This document shows, in pieces, positions 19,100 to 28,086 of a stretch of 38,437 nt of DNA. Every line of letters starts with the position of its first letter. Position 1 is the stretch's first letter. A program made the position numbers and the translations under genes. This DNA comes from Gammaproteobacteria bacterium (GTDB lineage Bacteria > Pseudomonadota > Gammaproteobacteria > PS1 > Pseudothioglobaceae): assembly GCA_030739975.1 (NCBI GenBank), contig JASLYC010000012.1, forward strand, positions 1-38,437, in the 5' to 3' direction. Under the pieces are notes generated by a model. The model had not been told where the DNA came from, searched no databases, and saw nothing but the letters and a program-made list of their open reading frames with translations.

Positions 19100-19450
19100 A
19101 TGTCTAGCGATTTTAATGCAACAGAATTAAATATTATTAAAGATGCTACTAGCAAGCGCTGGAAAGACGTTGATATTCATTTAGCTGATATTGAAATAAC
19201 CCGAACCGCTAAAGACGAAAAGACAACGTTGTGTCCTGCAGCAGTATGGGAAACTGCAGATTGCACATTTGTAGTTATTAAGGTCGATGAGTTTGTCTAC
19301 AAGAGTGTTTTTTACTACTTAGGAACTAAGCAAATTGATACTGGAATAAGTGAATACAATGATCTAAGTGATTGTGTACTTACTTTGATGAAAGTTCAGG
19401 CTAATTTTATGTTATCTAATAGCAGCAGTATAAATGTAGAAAATACCTAG
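19100..19450 (+). CDS. Uncharacterised 116-aa protein
   Basis: I do not recognise the family. The soluble protein has an acidic N-terminal helix (NATELNIIKDATSKRWKD) and a central strand-rich part (VDIHLADIEITR, CPAAVWETADCTFVVIKVDEFVYKSVFYYL). A helix near the end contains DCVLTLMKVQANFMLSN. There is no signal peptide, membrane helix or metal motif; three cysteines (in TTLCPAA, TADCTF and SDCVL) are not arranged as a known site. It follows the SlyD-like gene by 17 bp, with a GAGA-type RBS before the ATG, and is convergent with the gene ending at 19478. Confidence 0.65.
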   Translation: MSSDFNATELNIIKDATSKRWKDVDIHLADIEITRTAKDEKTTLCPAAVWETADCTFVVIKVDEFVYKSVFYYLGTKQIDTGISEYNDLSDCVLTLMKVQANFMLSNSSSINVENT

Positions 19451-19477
19451 ATTTTATACCTTATAGAAGCCATTCTA

Positions 19478-20641
19478 TCAATTGACCTTGGAATTTGTAT
19501 TAATTACCCTACCTAAATCTGCCTCAACAAGCCTTGATCTAAGCGCCAACAATTTATTTATTAAAGCCGGCTCTTTTTCTTCATAAGCTGATGCATCAGG
19601 CGAACGCTTTACTACAACTCCAAGAAGCTCAGTTATTGCATTTCCAATCGAATTTTGAGAGATTGTAACGATTAGCTTGCCCTGATCATTTCTAAATATT
19701 AATTGTTTAAATGCAGGTTGCCAACGAATTGCTGATGCGTATTTAGCATCATTAATGCATTTATCACGAACTTTCTTAGCTGCCGATAAAAAACAATTAT
19801 TAAACAGTAAAGTTTTTTCTATCTCTTTAGGGAAATAAGAGTCATTAGGAACTCCGGAGTTCCTACTCGATACTTGTGCAAAAAAAGCTCTATAGAAATC
19901 AATAAAACCCTTTAATATATTGTCATATTCTTTCCAAAAGTCAATATTTTTTAAGCTATCTATGCCCCCTTGAACCTCCCAGCTAGGCAATCCTTGCGGG
20001 TAACCAGTTAGAGAAAGACTTGCAGATTCACCTTTTATTGGTTTAAGAATTTGCAAATCTAAAGAAGATAAAAAATCAGAGTATACATTGCGCATATAGG
20101 CTGCAAATAGTGAATGTTGGCCACCATCTGTTAGATTTGGGTCATTTACGTCAGCCAGATTTGCGCATGCTAAATCCTTCTTATCAAAAACAATAAAATG
20201 GTTATGCAGCATCCTTATGCTTGGTACTCCTGGAGAAGCGATAGGCCAAGTTGCATCTAATGAAGCTTCACCTGCAAGAACAAGAAATCTGTCTGGATCA
20301 GGGTACAGATTCAACATGAAATCAAAAATAATCTGATTCATTCTATTCCACACGCCTCTCACTTTTCTTGGCAGTTGAGTTCTTCTTACTGGTCGACCAA
20401 GAGGATTGAGAATGCTTTGAGACGTATTATAAATAATTGAACAGTCAAACTCATTTGAATGACCTAATGCTTTCCTATAAAGCAATAAATCTTCGTCATT
20501 AATTAAAAGACCATTATTTTCAGCAAGGTCTTTTAGATTTTCTGGTGAGTTAAAAAACTCATTAGGCTTCATTCCTTCAGGCACTTCCAAAGGAATTGGT
20601 CTGAAAGGAATGTTGATTTCTCTTGGGCCGATATTGTCCAA
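19478..20641 (-). CDS. Uncharacterised 387-aa protein in the pfp-adk unit
   Basis: I do not recognise this soluble protein. It has no signal peptide or membrane helix. Features that may be conserved are LGRPVRRTQLPRKVRGVWNRM, DRFLVLAGEASLDATWP, an HNH-containing strand LHNHFIVFDKKD near residues 145-156, LTGYPQGLPSWEVQGG, and a C-terminal strand pair (KQLIFRNDQGKLIVTISQN). The LHNHFIVF strand recalls His-x-His motifs of HIT/GalT-like nucleotidyl transferases, but the match is too short to assign. Translation may start at TTG 20641, only 7 bp after adk, or at ATG 20572 (24 codons later). Its tight link to adk hints at nucleotide metabolism. Confidence 0.7.
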   Translation of the reverse strand: MDNIGPREINIPFRPIPLEVPEGMKPNEFFNSPENLKDLAENNGLLINDEDLLLYRKALGHSNEFDCSIIYNTSQSILNPLGRPVRRTQLPRKVRGVWNRMNQIIFDFMLNLYPDPDRFLVLAGEASLDATWPIASPGVPSIRMLHNHFIVFDKKDLACANLADVNDPNLTDGGQHSLFAAYMRNVYSDFLSSLDLQILKPIKGESASLSLTGYPQGLPSWEVQGGIDSLKNIDFWKEYDNILKGFIDFYRAFFAQVSSRNSGVPNDSYFPKEIEKTLLFNNCFLSAAKKVRDKCINDAKYASAIRWQPAFKQLIFRNDQGKLIVTISQNSIGNAITELLGVVVKRSPDASAYEEKEPALINKLLALRSRLVEADLGRVINTNSKVN

Positions 20642-20648
20642 TTAAATC

Positions 20649-21320
<672 letters not shown>

Positions 21321-21366
21321 TTAACAATTCGAAATTGAATTTTCTTAGAGCTTGTTATAGTTAAAT

Positions 21367-22611
21367 TTAAACTTCAAATGGAGGCAACTTTTTATTTACC
21401 ATTTGTTTTTTCATAACGACATAGTCAGGCAAGCCATTTTTATAAGGGGGATAGTTCTCACCCTCAATTAAAGGTCGTAGGTAATCCCTACAAGAGTCAG
21501 TTATTCCAAAGCCATCATCAGATATATAATCTGCAGGCATCATCTTTTCAACATTAGCTATATCCTTAAGCTCACCCAAACCTATTTCCCATTTATATGG
21601 ATTGTTTGATGTGCGAATTATGGCAGGCATAACAGAGTTTTTACCTTCAACAGCCATATTTACAGCAGCCTCTCCAAGCGCATAGGCTTGTTTAACATCT
21701 GAATCAGAAGAAAGATGACGAGCGGCACGCTGAAGGTAATCAGCAACTGCCCAGTGATATTTATAACCTAAAGAATTTTTTATAAGGTTAGCTACAACTG
21801 GTGCTGCTCCACCAAGTTGCGCATGCCCAAAGTCATCTCTTGTTCCTTGCTCAGCAAGGAACTTTCCGTCAGGCCATTTTGTACCTTCTGAAACAACAAT
21901 AGTGCAGTACCCAAACTCTTTAACGTTACTATCTACTTTTGTTAAAAACTTCTCTTCATCAAAGTCGACTTCAGGAAACAGTATAACAACAGGGATTGAT
22001 TCATCAACTAAACCACCCGCTGCAGCTATCCAGCCCGCATGACGACCCATTACTTCAAGCACAAAAATCTTTGTTGAAGTTGCCGCCATTGAAGCGACAT
22101 CAAAGCTTGCTTCCATGGTAGACACGGCTATATATTTTGCAACTGACCCAAACCCAGGGCAATTATCAGTAACGGGCAAATCATTATCAACAGTTTTAGG
22201 AATGTGAATCGCTTGGATTGGGTAACCCATTGATTCAGATAGTTGAGATACTTTTAAGCATGTATCTGCAGAGTCGCCACCACCATTGTAGAAAAAGTAG
22301 CCAATATTATGAGCCTTAAATACCTCAATTAGCCTTTCATATTCTGCCTTATTTGCTTCCAAAGATTTCATCTTATAACGACAAGACCCAAAACCACCTG
22401 AAGGGGTGTGTTTTAAGGCTGCTATGTCTGTATCAGATTCCTTGGACGTGTCAATTAAGTTTTCAGTTAACGCCCCAATTATGCCGTTTTGTCCAGCAAA
22501 CACTTTGCCAATCTTATTTGAGTGTTTTCTTGCTGTTTCGATTACTCCGCAGGCGGAAGCATTAATTACAGCTGTCACTCCACCGGACTGTGCATAAAAA
22601 GCATTTTTCAT
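21367..22611 (-). CDS. pfp: PPi-dependent 6-phosphofructokinase
   Basis: The enzyme reversibly phosphorylates fructose-6-phosphate with PPi. The 414-aa protein shows the phosphate-donor signature of the PPi class: in GGGDS (110-114) Asp113 replaces the Gly of ATP enzymes, and PKTVDND (138-144) has the Lys typical of PPi users. Other PFK landmarks are NGGGDSADTC, EVMGRHAGWIAA and LGGAAPVVANL. RBS AGGAGA precedes the ATG. It is the first gene of the pfp-adk-unknown unit. In autotrophic sulfur oxidisers such enzymes have been proposed to act on both fructose- and sedoheptulose-bisphosphate in a modified Calvin cycle, saving PPi. The gene name follows that use. Confidence 0.92.
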   Translation of the reverse strand: MKNAFYAQSGGVTAVINASACGVIETARKHSNKIGKVFAGQNGIIGALTENLIDTSKESDTDIAALKHTPSGGFGSCRYKMKSLEANKAEYERLIEVFKAHNIGYFFYNGGGDSADTCLKVSQLSESMGYPIQAIHIPKTVDNDLPVTDNCPGFGSVAKYIAVSTMEASFDVASMAATSTKIFVLEVMGRHAGWIAAAGGLVDESIPVVILFPEVDFDEEKFLTKVDSNVKEFGYCTIVVSEGTKWPDGKFLAEQGTRDDFGHAQLGGAAPVVANLIKNSLGYKYHWAVADYLQRAARHLSSDSDVKQAYALGEAAVNMAVEGKNSVMPAIIRTSNNPYKWEIGLGELKDIANVEKMMPADYISDDGFGITDSCRDYLRPLIEGENYPPYKNGLPDYVVMKKQMVNKKLPPFEV

Positions 22612-22731
22612 ATTATCTCCTGAAATTTATTAATAAATTGAGGCTAAATATTTTACAGCGTTTAATCATAACCTTTAAGCTTTAAATTGCAAGGTGTATT
22701 AAGTTATATTGATAATATCTCTAATGAGATA

Positions 22732-23208
22732 TTAATTAAATTTATGTGACTTAATGTCCCATTCCTCTGGACTTTTGATGTGTATAGTTAAGCACTTAGC
22801 ACTACCATAGTTGCGAATTTCTCCAGCAGCACCAGGATTAATTACTAGTGGCTTTTTTGACTCATCTATGATTTGTTTATGTGTGTGTCCGTAAACAATA
22901 ATTCTTGCATCTGGATATGTCGATCTTAAAGAGTCATGACACGGTTCATGATGACCATGTCTGTGACCATGCTCAACAACTAATTTACCGCCCGGAAGGT
23001 CTAAAGTTTCAACCTCATCGAAGCATTCCATATGGCCATCATTGTTTCCTTGAACAGCTACAACTTTTTGAAGTGGATTGAGTTTTTTAATAACCTGCAT
23101 ATCTACAATATCCCCAGCATGTATTGCAATATCACACTTATTAATCAGTTCTACAATTTCTGGGTGAACTATCCCATGTGTATCTGAAATTATTCCAATT
23201 TTTATCAT
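22732..23208 (-). CDS. Metallophosphoesterase, YfcE/MJ0936-type
   Basis: This is a small (158 aa) binuclear-metal phosphodiesterase. Metal ligands are visible in order: SDTHG (8-12), GDIVD (32-36), GNND (54-57), EHGHRHGHH (78-86) and YGHTHKQ (about 109-115). The product probably hydrolyses phosphodiester substrates, as shown for YfcE and MJ0936 in vitro; the physiological substrate is unknown in the family. It is shorter than E. coli YfcE (about 184). It is separated from its neighbours by 120-145 bp and probably forms its own transcription unit. Confidence 0.85.
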   Translation of the reverse strand: MIKIGIISDTHGIVHPEIVELINKCDIAIHAGDIVDMQVIKKLNPLQKVVAVQGNNDGHMECFDEVETLDLPGGKLVVEHGHRHGHHEPCHDSLRSTYPDARIIVYGHTHKQIIDESKKPLVINPGAAGEIRNYGSAKCLTIHIKSPEEWDIKSHKFN

Positions 23209-23353
23209 AAACTAGTCAATTCAATAATAACAACCAAAGTAAGAAAAAAGAATATGCTTATAGCCTTTTATATTGGCGTATTTTTATATTAGTAAATTCT
23301 AATTATTATACCCTAACTATATAATTTTATTTATTCAGACCGCTTTAGAAATA

Positions 23354-24007
23354 CTATATTGACAATAAATTATTAAAGTTTTCAATGTTTATAAAACCAT
23401 TGACATTTTTTGGCTCAAGTTTTGTACTTGGTTTACTTATAGCTATTATGTGCTTTATTCCAAAAATTTTCGCGGACTCTAGGACATCTAAAGAGTCATC
23501 AAAAAAAATAGCCCTATTCTTATTTAAATTAATTTCATTCTCTAATTGAGTCCAAAACTTTTGTTCCTGCTTTGCAACACCAAAATCATGCGAAGAAATA
23601 ATCCCATCAAAATAACTTTCAAGATGAACAATGTCCATCTTTACTCGTATGGTCTTTCTATGTGCATTGGTGGCTAAAAATATCTTTTTGTTATTTATTT
23701 TAGCATTCTTAAGAAAGTTTTCTGCATGCGGCAAAATTTGTATCATATGAGACATATTTTGTTTGAGCTTGATTATATCTAGGTCGAATCTATTACCCCA
23801 ATAATCAGGGCAATACCAATTTAACTTGCCCATTTGTGATTTTAGAATTGGAATAATTTTTTCTTTAGCTGATTGAAGGCTTATGTTGTTATTATTTGAG
23901 TATATCAAGGGTAAATATTCCAGCCAAAAATGTAAGTCGTAATTTAAATCAAGAATTGTTCCATCTAAATCTAAAAGAACAGTATCAATTTCATCCCAAT
24001 TAATCAT
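23354..24007 (-). CDS. yrfG: HAD hydrolase, GMP/IMP nucleotidase YrfG
   Basis: This 217-aa haloacid-dehalogenase-type phosphatase closely resembles E. coli YrfG. Motif I is DLDGT with nucleophile D13 and acid/base D15 in LLDLDGTILDL. The family-specific LNWYCPDYW segment (E. coli LNWYCLDYW) is present. Motif II is in FLATNAHRKT, and motifs III/IV are FGVAKQEQKFW and FFDDSLDVLESA. YrfG dephosphorylates purine mononucleotides such as GMP and IMP. The gene lies 40 bp upstream of the gntR stop in the same direction, so it may share the gntR transcript. Confidence 0.9.
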   Translation of the reverse strand: MINWDEIDTVLLDLDGTILDLNYDLHFWLEYLPLIYSNNNNISLQSAKEKIIPILKSQMGKLNWYCPDYWGNRFDLDIIKLKQNMSHMIQILPHAENFLKNAKINNKKIFLATNAHRKTIRVKMDIVHLESYFDGIISSHDFGVAKQEQKFWTQLENEINLNKNRAIFFDDSLDVLESAKIFGIKHIIAISKPSTKLEPKNVNGFINIENFNNLLSI

Positions 24008-24047
24008 AGTGCAGCAAGATTAACAAATTTGCACAAAAAGTCTACAA

Positions 24048-24773
24048 CTAACTATCATCTGGATTGCCAATTGTTGTAGTATAGCTAAACATATCTGCTC
24101 TACCTGTTGTAATCCTAAACTCAACCAAGCCCTTGCCAGTAGCATACGAATGCCTATGAAGAATTACCACAGGAGATCCTGGCTTAATGTTTAATATTTC
24201 AGAATTCTTTTTATTGGCGATACCAGCAGTCAAAACTTCTTTAGATGATGTAATATGGGTATTAAATTGCTTAGAGATTAAAGCATACAATAGGTCAGGA
24301 ATATGAAGATTAGTTTGTTGTAAGCCCTCTACAGTGTCTGCAATCCACCAAGATTTTTCTATCATGACAGGGCTTTTTTTGTCAATATAGCCTCTTCTTT
24401 CTATATAAATTACATCATCTCCATTCTTGATGCCAAGTTCATGGCTTATCTCGCTATTTGCTTTAATTTTCTTTCTTACAGGGGTTGTTTTATGTATTCT
24501 AATTGATGAGCCGGTGCCACTACCATAACTAACAAAGTTGAACATACTATTGTCAAAGTTATAGTCAGAAACATAAGTTCCCTTGCCGTGGTGCCGATAC
24601 AAGAGTTTAGTATTTTCAAGTTTGTCAATAGCCTTTCTGACAGTTCCAATACTTACATTTAGTTTTTTAGATAATTGAGATTCAGAAGGAATCAGGTCCC
24701 CAATTGTTAGGCTTCCATTAGCAATTTGCTCATGTATAAAGTCGATAACAGTTTCATAGAGTTTCTTTTTCAT
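24048..24773 (-). CDS. GntR-family regulator, HutC/UTRA type
   Basis: The protein (241 aa) has a winged helix-turn-helix DNA-binding domain at about 5-75 (IPSESQLSKKLNVSIGTVRKAIDKLE, then the wing RHHGKGTYV). A UTRA effector domain spans about 95-235 (YIERRGYIDKKSPVMIEKSWW, PGSPVVILHRHSYATGKG). UTRA regulators bind small metabolites and usually repress adjacent genes. It is divergent from the tctA-type transporter operon, with a perfect 16-bp palindrome on the transporter promoter. I infer that it controls the transporter and the downstream fusion enzyme, the inducer being the imported acid or a CoA/aldehyde product. Confidence 0.92.
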   Translation of the reverse strand: MKKKLYETVIDFIHEQIANGSLTIGDLIPSESQLSKKLNVSIGTVRKAIDKLENTKLLYRHHGKGTYVSDYNFDNSMFNFVSYGSGTGSSIRIHKTTPVRKKIKANSEISHELGIKNGDDVIYIERRGYIDKKSPVMIEKSWWIADTVEGLQQTNLHIPDLLYALISKQFNTHITSSKEVLTAGIANKKNSEILNIKPGSPVVILHRHSYATGKGLVEFRITTGRADMFSYTTTIGNPDDS

Positions 24774-24966
24774 ATTTAATTCAGATTAAAGTATGTGTCA
24801 TAAAAAACTATTGCTTATATATATGTGTAAGTTATATTTAATACTTTATTATAACCAGCAAATTTATTGATTTTAATTAAATATATGCCTATTTATGGTC
24901 ATATTGTTTCTTTATATATAAGTGTTTTTATTATTAATACATTTTTTTTACAGATAATAAAATTAT

Positions 24967-24996
24967 TTGACAGATGTAATATTGTCATGGTAATAT
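24967..24996 (+). promoter_or_regulatory. Sigma-70 promoter of the tripartite transporter operon
   Basis: Consensus TTGACA (24967-24972) and TAATAT (24991-24996) are separated by 18 bp, one of the best promoters in the window. Transcription should start near 25003, giving a leader of about 60 nt before the tctA ATG. Confidence 0.75.
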
Positions 24997-25001
24997 GAGC
25001 A

Positions 25002-25017
25002 ACTCATATATATGAGT
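25002..25017. promoter_or_regulatory. Probable GntR operator, perfect palindrome
   Basis: ACTCATATATATGAGT is a perfect 16-bp palindrome covering the predicted transcription start of the transporter operon. Its symmetry and AT-rich centre fit HutC-type GntR binding sites. Imperfect relatives (CTTATATATATGTGTAAG at 24814-24831, TTATATATAA at 24912-24921) lie in the same divergent region and may be secondary sites. Binding here would block transcription. Confidence 0.65.
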
Positions 25018-25064
25018 AATGTGTCAGTATGGCGTTATTTTATTTTTACGTATAGGGCTCTTTA

Positions 25065-26558
25065 ATGGAATTTTTAGATTATTTTGCAAACGTATTTACT
25101 CTTTACCACATAGCATTACTTGTGGGAGGGACCTTTGTTGGAATTATTTTGGGGGCATTACCTGGACTAAGCCCAACAATGTCGGTTGCATTGTTAATTC
25201 CTTTTACTTTTCATATGGAACCAGAAAGCGGTTTAATATTGTTAGGGGCAATGTATACGGCTACTGTTGCTGGTGGAGCAATTAGCGCAATTCTGGTAAA
25301 TGTTCCTGGTGCTCCTGCTAATATTGCAACTGCCATGGATGGGCATAAAATGGCGAAACAGGGCAAATCAAAAGAAGCCCTACACTATTGCTTCATAAGT
25401 TCCTTTGTTGGGGGGATATTTGGCGTTGTAATTTTAATATTTTTTACCCCGCCATTGGCAGAACTATCATTGAAATTTGGGACTACTGAGCTGTTCTGGA
25501 TTGCAATTCTTGGTATTACAATTATTGCAACAATTGATTCTAAATCAGTTATTAAGGGTCTTTTGTCTGGTTTATTTGGGTTGATGCTTGCAACTATAGG
25601 GGATAACCCTGTTCTAGGCGTAGAGCGTTTTGTTTTTACTGAGCACCTTACAGGAGGTGTAAATATTGTAGTCGGACTGATCGGACTTTTCGCAATGCCT
25701 CAAGTTTTAAACCTAATGGAAAACTACTATAGCCAGAAAAACGCTGCTTTGAGTGCAGTAGGTTCATCAACTTTAATGAGCTCTTTTCGTTATGTTTTTG
25801 GAAGAGCTAAAGCTTTATCTATAGGTTCAATGATAGGCTCTATTATTGGCATTATTCCCGGAGCTGGCGGGCAAATAGCCGGCCTTGTATCATACGACCA
25901 AACTAAAAAGTTTAGTAAGAATAGTGATAATTATGGCAAAGGAGAACCAGAAGGAATTGTTGCAGCTGAAAGCGCAAACAACTCTATGGTTGGGCCTTCA
26001 CTTATTCCTTTACTAACACTAAGCATTCCTGGTAGCCCTACTGCTGCAGTTCTTCTAGGCGGATTACTGATACATGGCATTTTTCCAGGACATGAAATTT
26101 TTGAAACCAATAAAGAAGTTATATGGACATTCATTGACTCTTTAATTCTTGCACAATTTTTAATGCTGTTTATCGGTCTTTTCTTGAGTAGGCATAGTGG
26201 CTGGATTATGAAGGTTCCTGATAACTATATGGCAGTTGGAATATTTGTATTAGCAGTATTTGGAACTTACAGTATTGGAAATTCATACTCAGACGTATTA
26301 ATCATGGTTTCTTTAGGCACCATTATGTTTTTTGCTAGTAAGGCCGGCTTTAGCGCAGTACCAGTTGTATTGGGGATTATTCTTGGACCCATTGCAGAAA
26401 ACAATTTCCTTTTAGGAAAACTTATAGGCGGCGCTAGATTTGATGGTAATTGGATATTGTATTTCACTACTGGAACAATAAATATTACACTCATTTCAAT
26501 TTGCATAATTTCTATTACTTATGGTGTTTACTCAAATCGTAAATCTAAAAATAAATAA
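25065..26558 (+). CDS. tctA: Tripartite tricarboxylate transporter, large permease TctA-type
   Basis: This 497-aa, roughly 12-helix permease is the translocating subunit of a TTT uptake system driven by an ion gradient. Family landmarks are GTFVGIILGALPGLSPTMSVALLIPFTF (about 23-50, with the Gly/Pro-rich signature), GAMYTATVAGGAISAILVNVPGAPANIATAMDGHKMAKQGK, and the repeat GSIIGIIPGAGGQIAGLVSYDQ in the second half. These halves reflect the family's internal duplication. An AGGG lies 7 bp before the ATG. It is first in the operon tctA-tctB-tctC-fusion enzyme. TTT systems import di/tricarboxylates, sulfonates and other small acids; the substrate here is inferred from the downstream enzyme. Confidence 0.95.
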   Translation: MEFLDYFANVFTLYHIALLVGGTFVGIILGALPGLSPTMSVALLIPFTFHMEPESGLILLGAMYTATVAGGAISAILVNVPGAPANIATAMDGHKMAKQGKSKEALHYCFISSFVGGIFGVVILIFFTPPLAELSLKFGTTELFWIAILGITIIATIDSKSVIKGLLSGLFGLMLATIGDNPVLGVERFVFTEHLTGGVNIVVGLIGLFAMPQVLNLMENYYSQKNAALSAVGSSTLMSSFRYVFGRAKALSIGSMIGSIIGIIPGAGGQIAGLVSYDQTKKFSKNSDNYGKGEPEGIVAAESANNSMVGPSLIPLLTLSIPGSPTAAVLLGGLLIHGIFPGHEIFETNKEVIWTFIDSLILAQFLMLFIGLFLSRHSGWIMKVPDNYMAVGIFVLAVFGTYSIGNSYSDVLIMVSLGTIMFFASKAGFSAVPVVLGIILGPIAENNFLLGKLIGGARFDGNWILYFTTGTINITLISICIISITYGVYSNRKSKNK

Positions 26559-26559
26559 C

Positions 26560-27015
26560 ATGAGGCAATACTTAAAAATTTCGACTTTATTAGTAATAGT
26601 AGTTGCATTAACTTTGCTAAGTATTTCATTCGAAGAGGTGATAAATCCAAAGCCTTGGGTTGATAATGAAGATTATCTTTTTCCAAGGTTTATATCTGGA
26701 GGAATTGCAATCTTGGGATTCTTGTTATTTTTTGAGAAGGACGTTCTTGGAAAGACAACCAATTATAAAGACTTACTTCCAGGACTAGGATTATTACTTG
26801 TCTACATTTTAACTATGAAGTATATAGGTTTTTACCTAGCTTCAATGATTTTGTTCTTCGCGGTAGTTATGATATATAAAAAACCCGAAGAATCTACCGA
26901 CTTTTGGCGTGTTTGCATATTTAAATTAGGTATTGCAGCACTTTTTACATTAGCATTGTATGGTCTGTTTACCGAAATGTTGCATGTGCAACCGCCAAAG
27001 GGTATGTTTTTTTAA
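26560..27015 (+). CDS. tctB: Tripartite tricarboxylate transporter, small subunit TctB-type
   Basis: The 151-aa membrane protein has four predicted helices at about 6-26, 45-63, 74-105 and 118-142, matching the weakly conserved TctB family (DUF1468). An earlier in-frame ATG at 26521 overlaps tctA by 38 bp, but the ATG at 26560, 1 bp after the tctA stop, gives the expected N-terminus (MRQYLKISTLLVIV). No clear Shine-Dalgarno is present, so translation is probably coupled to tctA. TctB is a poorly understood partner of TctA. Confidence 0.88.
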   Translation: MRQYLKISTLLVIVVALTLLSISFEEVINPKPWVDNEDYLFPRFISGGIAILGFLLFFEKDVLGKTTNYKDLLPGLGLLLVYILTMKYIGFYLASMILFFAVVMIYKKPEESTDFWRVCIFKLGIAALFTLALYGLFTEMLHVQPPKGMFF

Positions 27016-27037
27016 CAACTAAATGAAGGAGAAATAA

Positions 27038-28024
27038 ATGAAAATTAAATATATAACTAAGTCAGCTTTCCTTGCAATTGCATCATTGGTGCTATTACAA
27101 GTGCAAGCTGCAGGAATAAAGTATGCTAGTGGTGAGTACCCAGGAGGCAAACCGATAGGTGCTATGGTAGCTTATGGACCCGGAGGTGCAACAGACTTCC
27201 AAGCTAGAATTGCAACTTTGGCTTCCGGAAAAGATGCATTTATTGGTGCGCCAATCTATATCATAAATAAGCCAGGTGCTGGCGGTAGGACTGGTTGGAA
27301 CTGGTTTGCTAGCGAGGCTCCTGCAGACGGATATATGATGGCTGCATACAATGTGCCTCACTTTATAGCCCAGTCTATTGTTTTTGATACTAAATACAAT
27401 ATCAATAACTTAGAACCTCTAGGAAACTGGGGCGCCGATCCAGCTGTACTTATAGTAAGCAAGGATAGCCCATTTAATACTGTTGAGGAACTTCTTGCTC
27501 ATGCTGAAGCTAATCCTGGTGCGGTTACAATTAGTGGCGCAGGAAAGTTCGTAGGACACCATATTGCTTTCTTACAGTTTGCTAAAGCGTCAGGTAAAAA
27601 ACTTACATATATACCAGCTAAAGGCGGTGTAGATGCTTTAAGGTTAGTTAAAGCTGGTGAAGTTAGTGCAGGGTTTAATAACTTGTCTGACTCAGCAAGA
27701 AGTGCAGCAGACTTGAAGATTTTAGCTGTAGCAGATAATCAGAGGCATTCATATCTTCCGGATGTTCGTACACTTAAAGAAGCAGGAGTTGATGTTGATG
27801 ATTCTAGTGTTAATTTTAGAGGTTTAATGGTTCCCAAGGGCACCCCTCAAAACATTGTTGACTATTTAGCAAGTAAAGTTCCTGCAATGTTTAATGATAA
27901 GAAAACACAAAAAAAGATGAAATCTACAAACTCACCTTCAAGGATTTTGACAAGAGATGAAGTCCTAACTATGTGGAAAGAAAGACAAACTTACTTGACA
28001 GGCCTGCTTGCAGGGCTTAAGTAA
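27038..28024 (+). CDS. tctC: TTT-system periplasmic substrate-binding protein, TctC-type
   Basis: The 328-aa protein has a signal peptide at 1-24 (KYITKSAFLAIASLVLLQVQA). The mature part has TctC/BugT landmarks: IGAMVAYGPGGATDFQARIAT (ligand loop), IYIINKPGAGGRTGWNWFA, GNWGADPAVLIVSKDSPF, and VTISGAGKFVGHHIAFLQF. It would capture the substrate in the periplasm and hand it to TctAB. An AAGGAGA site precedes the ATG, stronger than for tctB, which fits the need for excess binding protein. A stable hairpin follows the stop and may limit readthrough into the enzyme gene. Confidence 0.95.
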   Translation: MKIKYITKSAFLAIASLVLLQVQAAGIKYASGEYPGGKPIGAMVAYGPGGATDFQARIATLASGKDAFIGAPIYIINKPGAGGRTGWNWFASEAPADGYMMAAYNVPHFIAQSIVFDTKYNINNLEPLGNWGADPAVLIVSKDSPFNTVEELLAHAEANPGAVTISGAGKFVGHHIAFLQFAKASGKKLTYIPAKGGVDALRLVKAGEVSAGFNNLSDSARSAADLKILAVADNQRHSYLPDVRTLKEAGVDVDDSSVNFRGLMVPKGTPQNIVDYLASKVPAMFNDKKTQKKMKSTNSPSRILTRDEVLTMWKERQTYLTGLLAGLK

Positions 28025-28037
28025 ATAATTACCTATA

Positions 28038-28068
28038 TCATTCAGGGAGGTTAAACTTCTCTGAATGA
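28038..28068 (+). terminator. Intercistronic hairpin between tctC and the fusion enzyme gene
   Basis: TCATTCAG (28038-28045) pairs with CTGAATGA (28061-28068). The stem is extended inward by five more pairs including two G-U, with a TTAAA loop. The following bases are TTTATTC, a poor T-tract, so it may act as a partial terminator or mRNA 3'-end stabiliser rather than a full stop. Confidence 0.6.
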
Positions 28069-28086
28069 TTTATTCTAAATTAACAA

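Noticed and set aside
19463-19478. ATAGAA/TTCTAT inverted repeat between convergent genes as a terminator
   Set aside because: The stem is only 6 bp of mostly A/T with no T-run; too weak to call.
25019-25285. 88-aa reading frame over the start of tctA
   Set aside because: It lies in another frame of a clear TctA gene and its translation has no family features.
26521-26559. Longer tctB beginning at ATG 26521
   Set aside because: The extra 13 residues overlap tctA coding sequence and precede the normal first membrane helix; ATG 26560 directly after the tctA stop is more natural.
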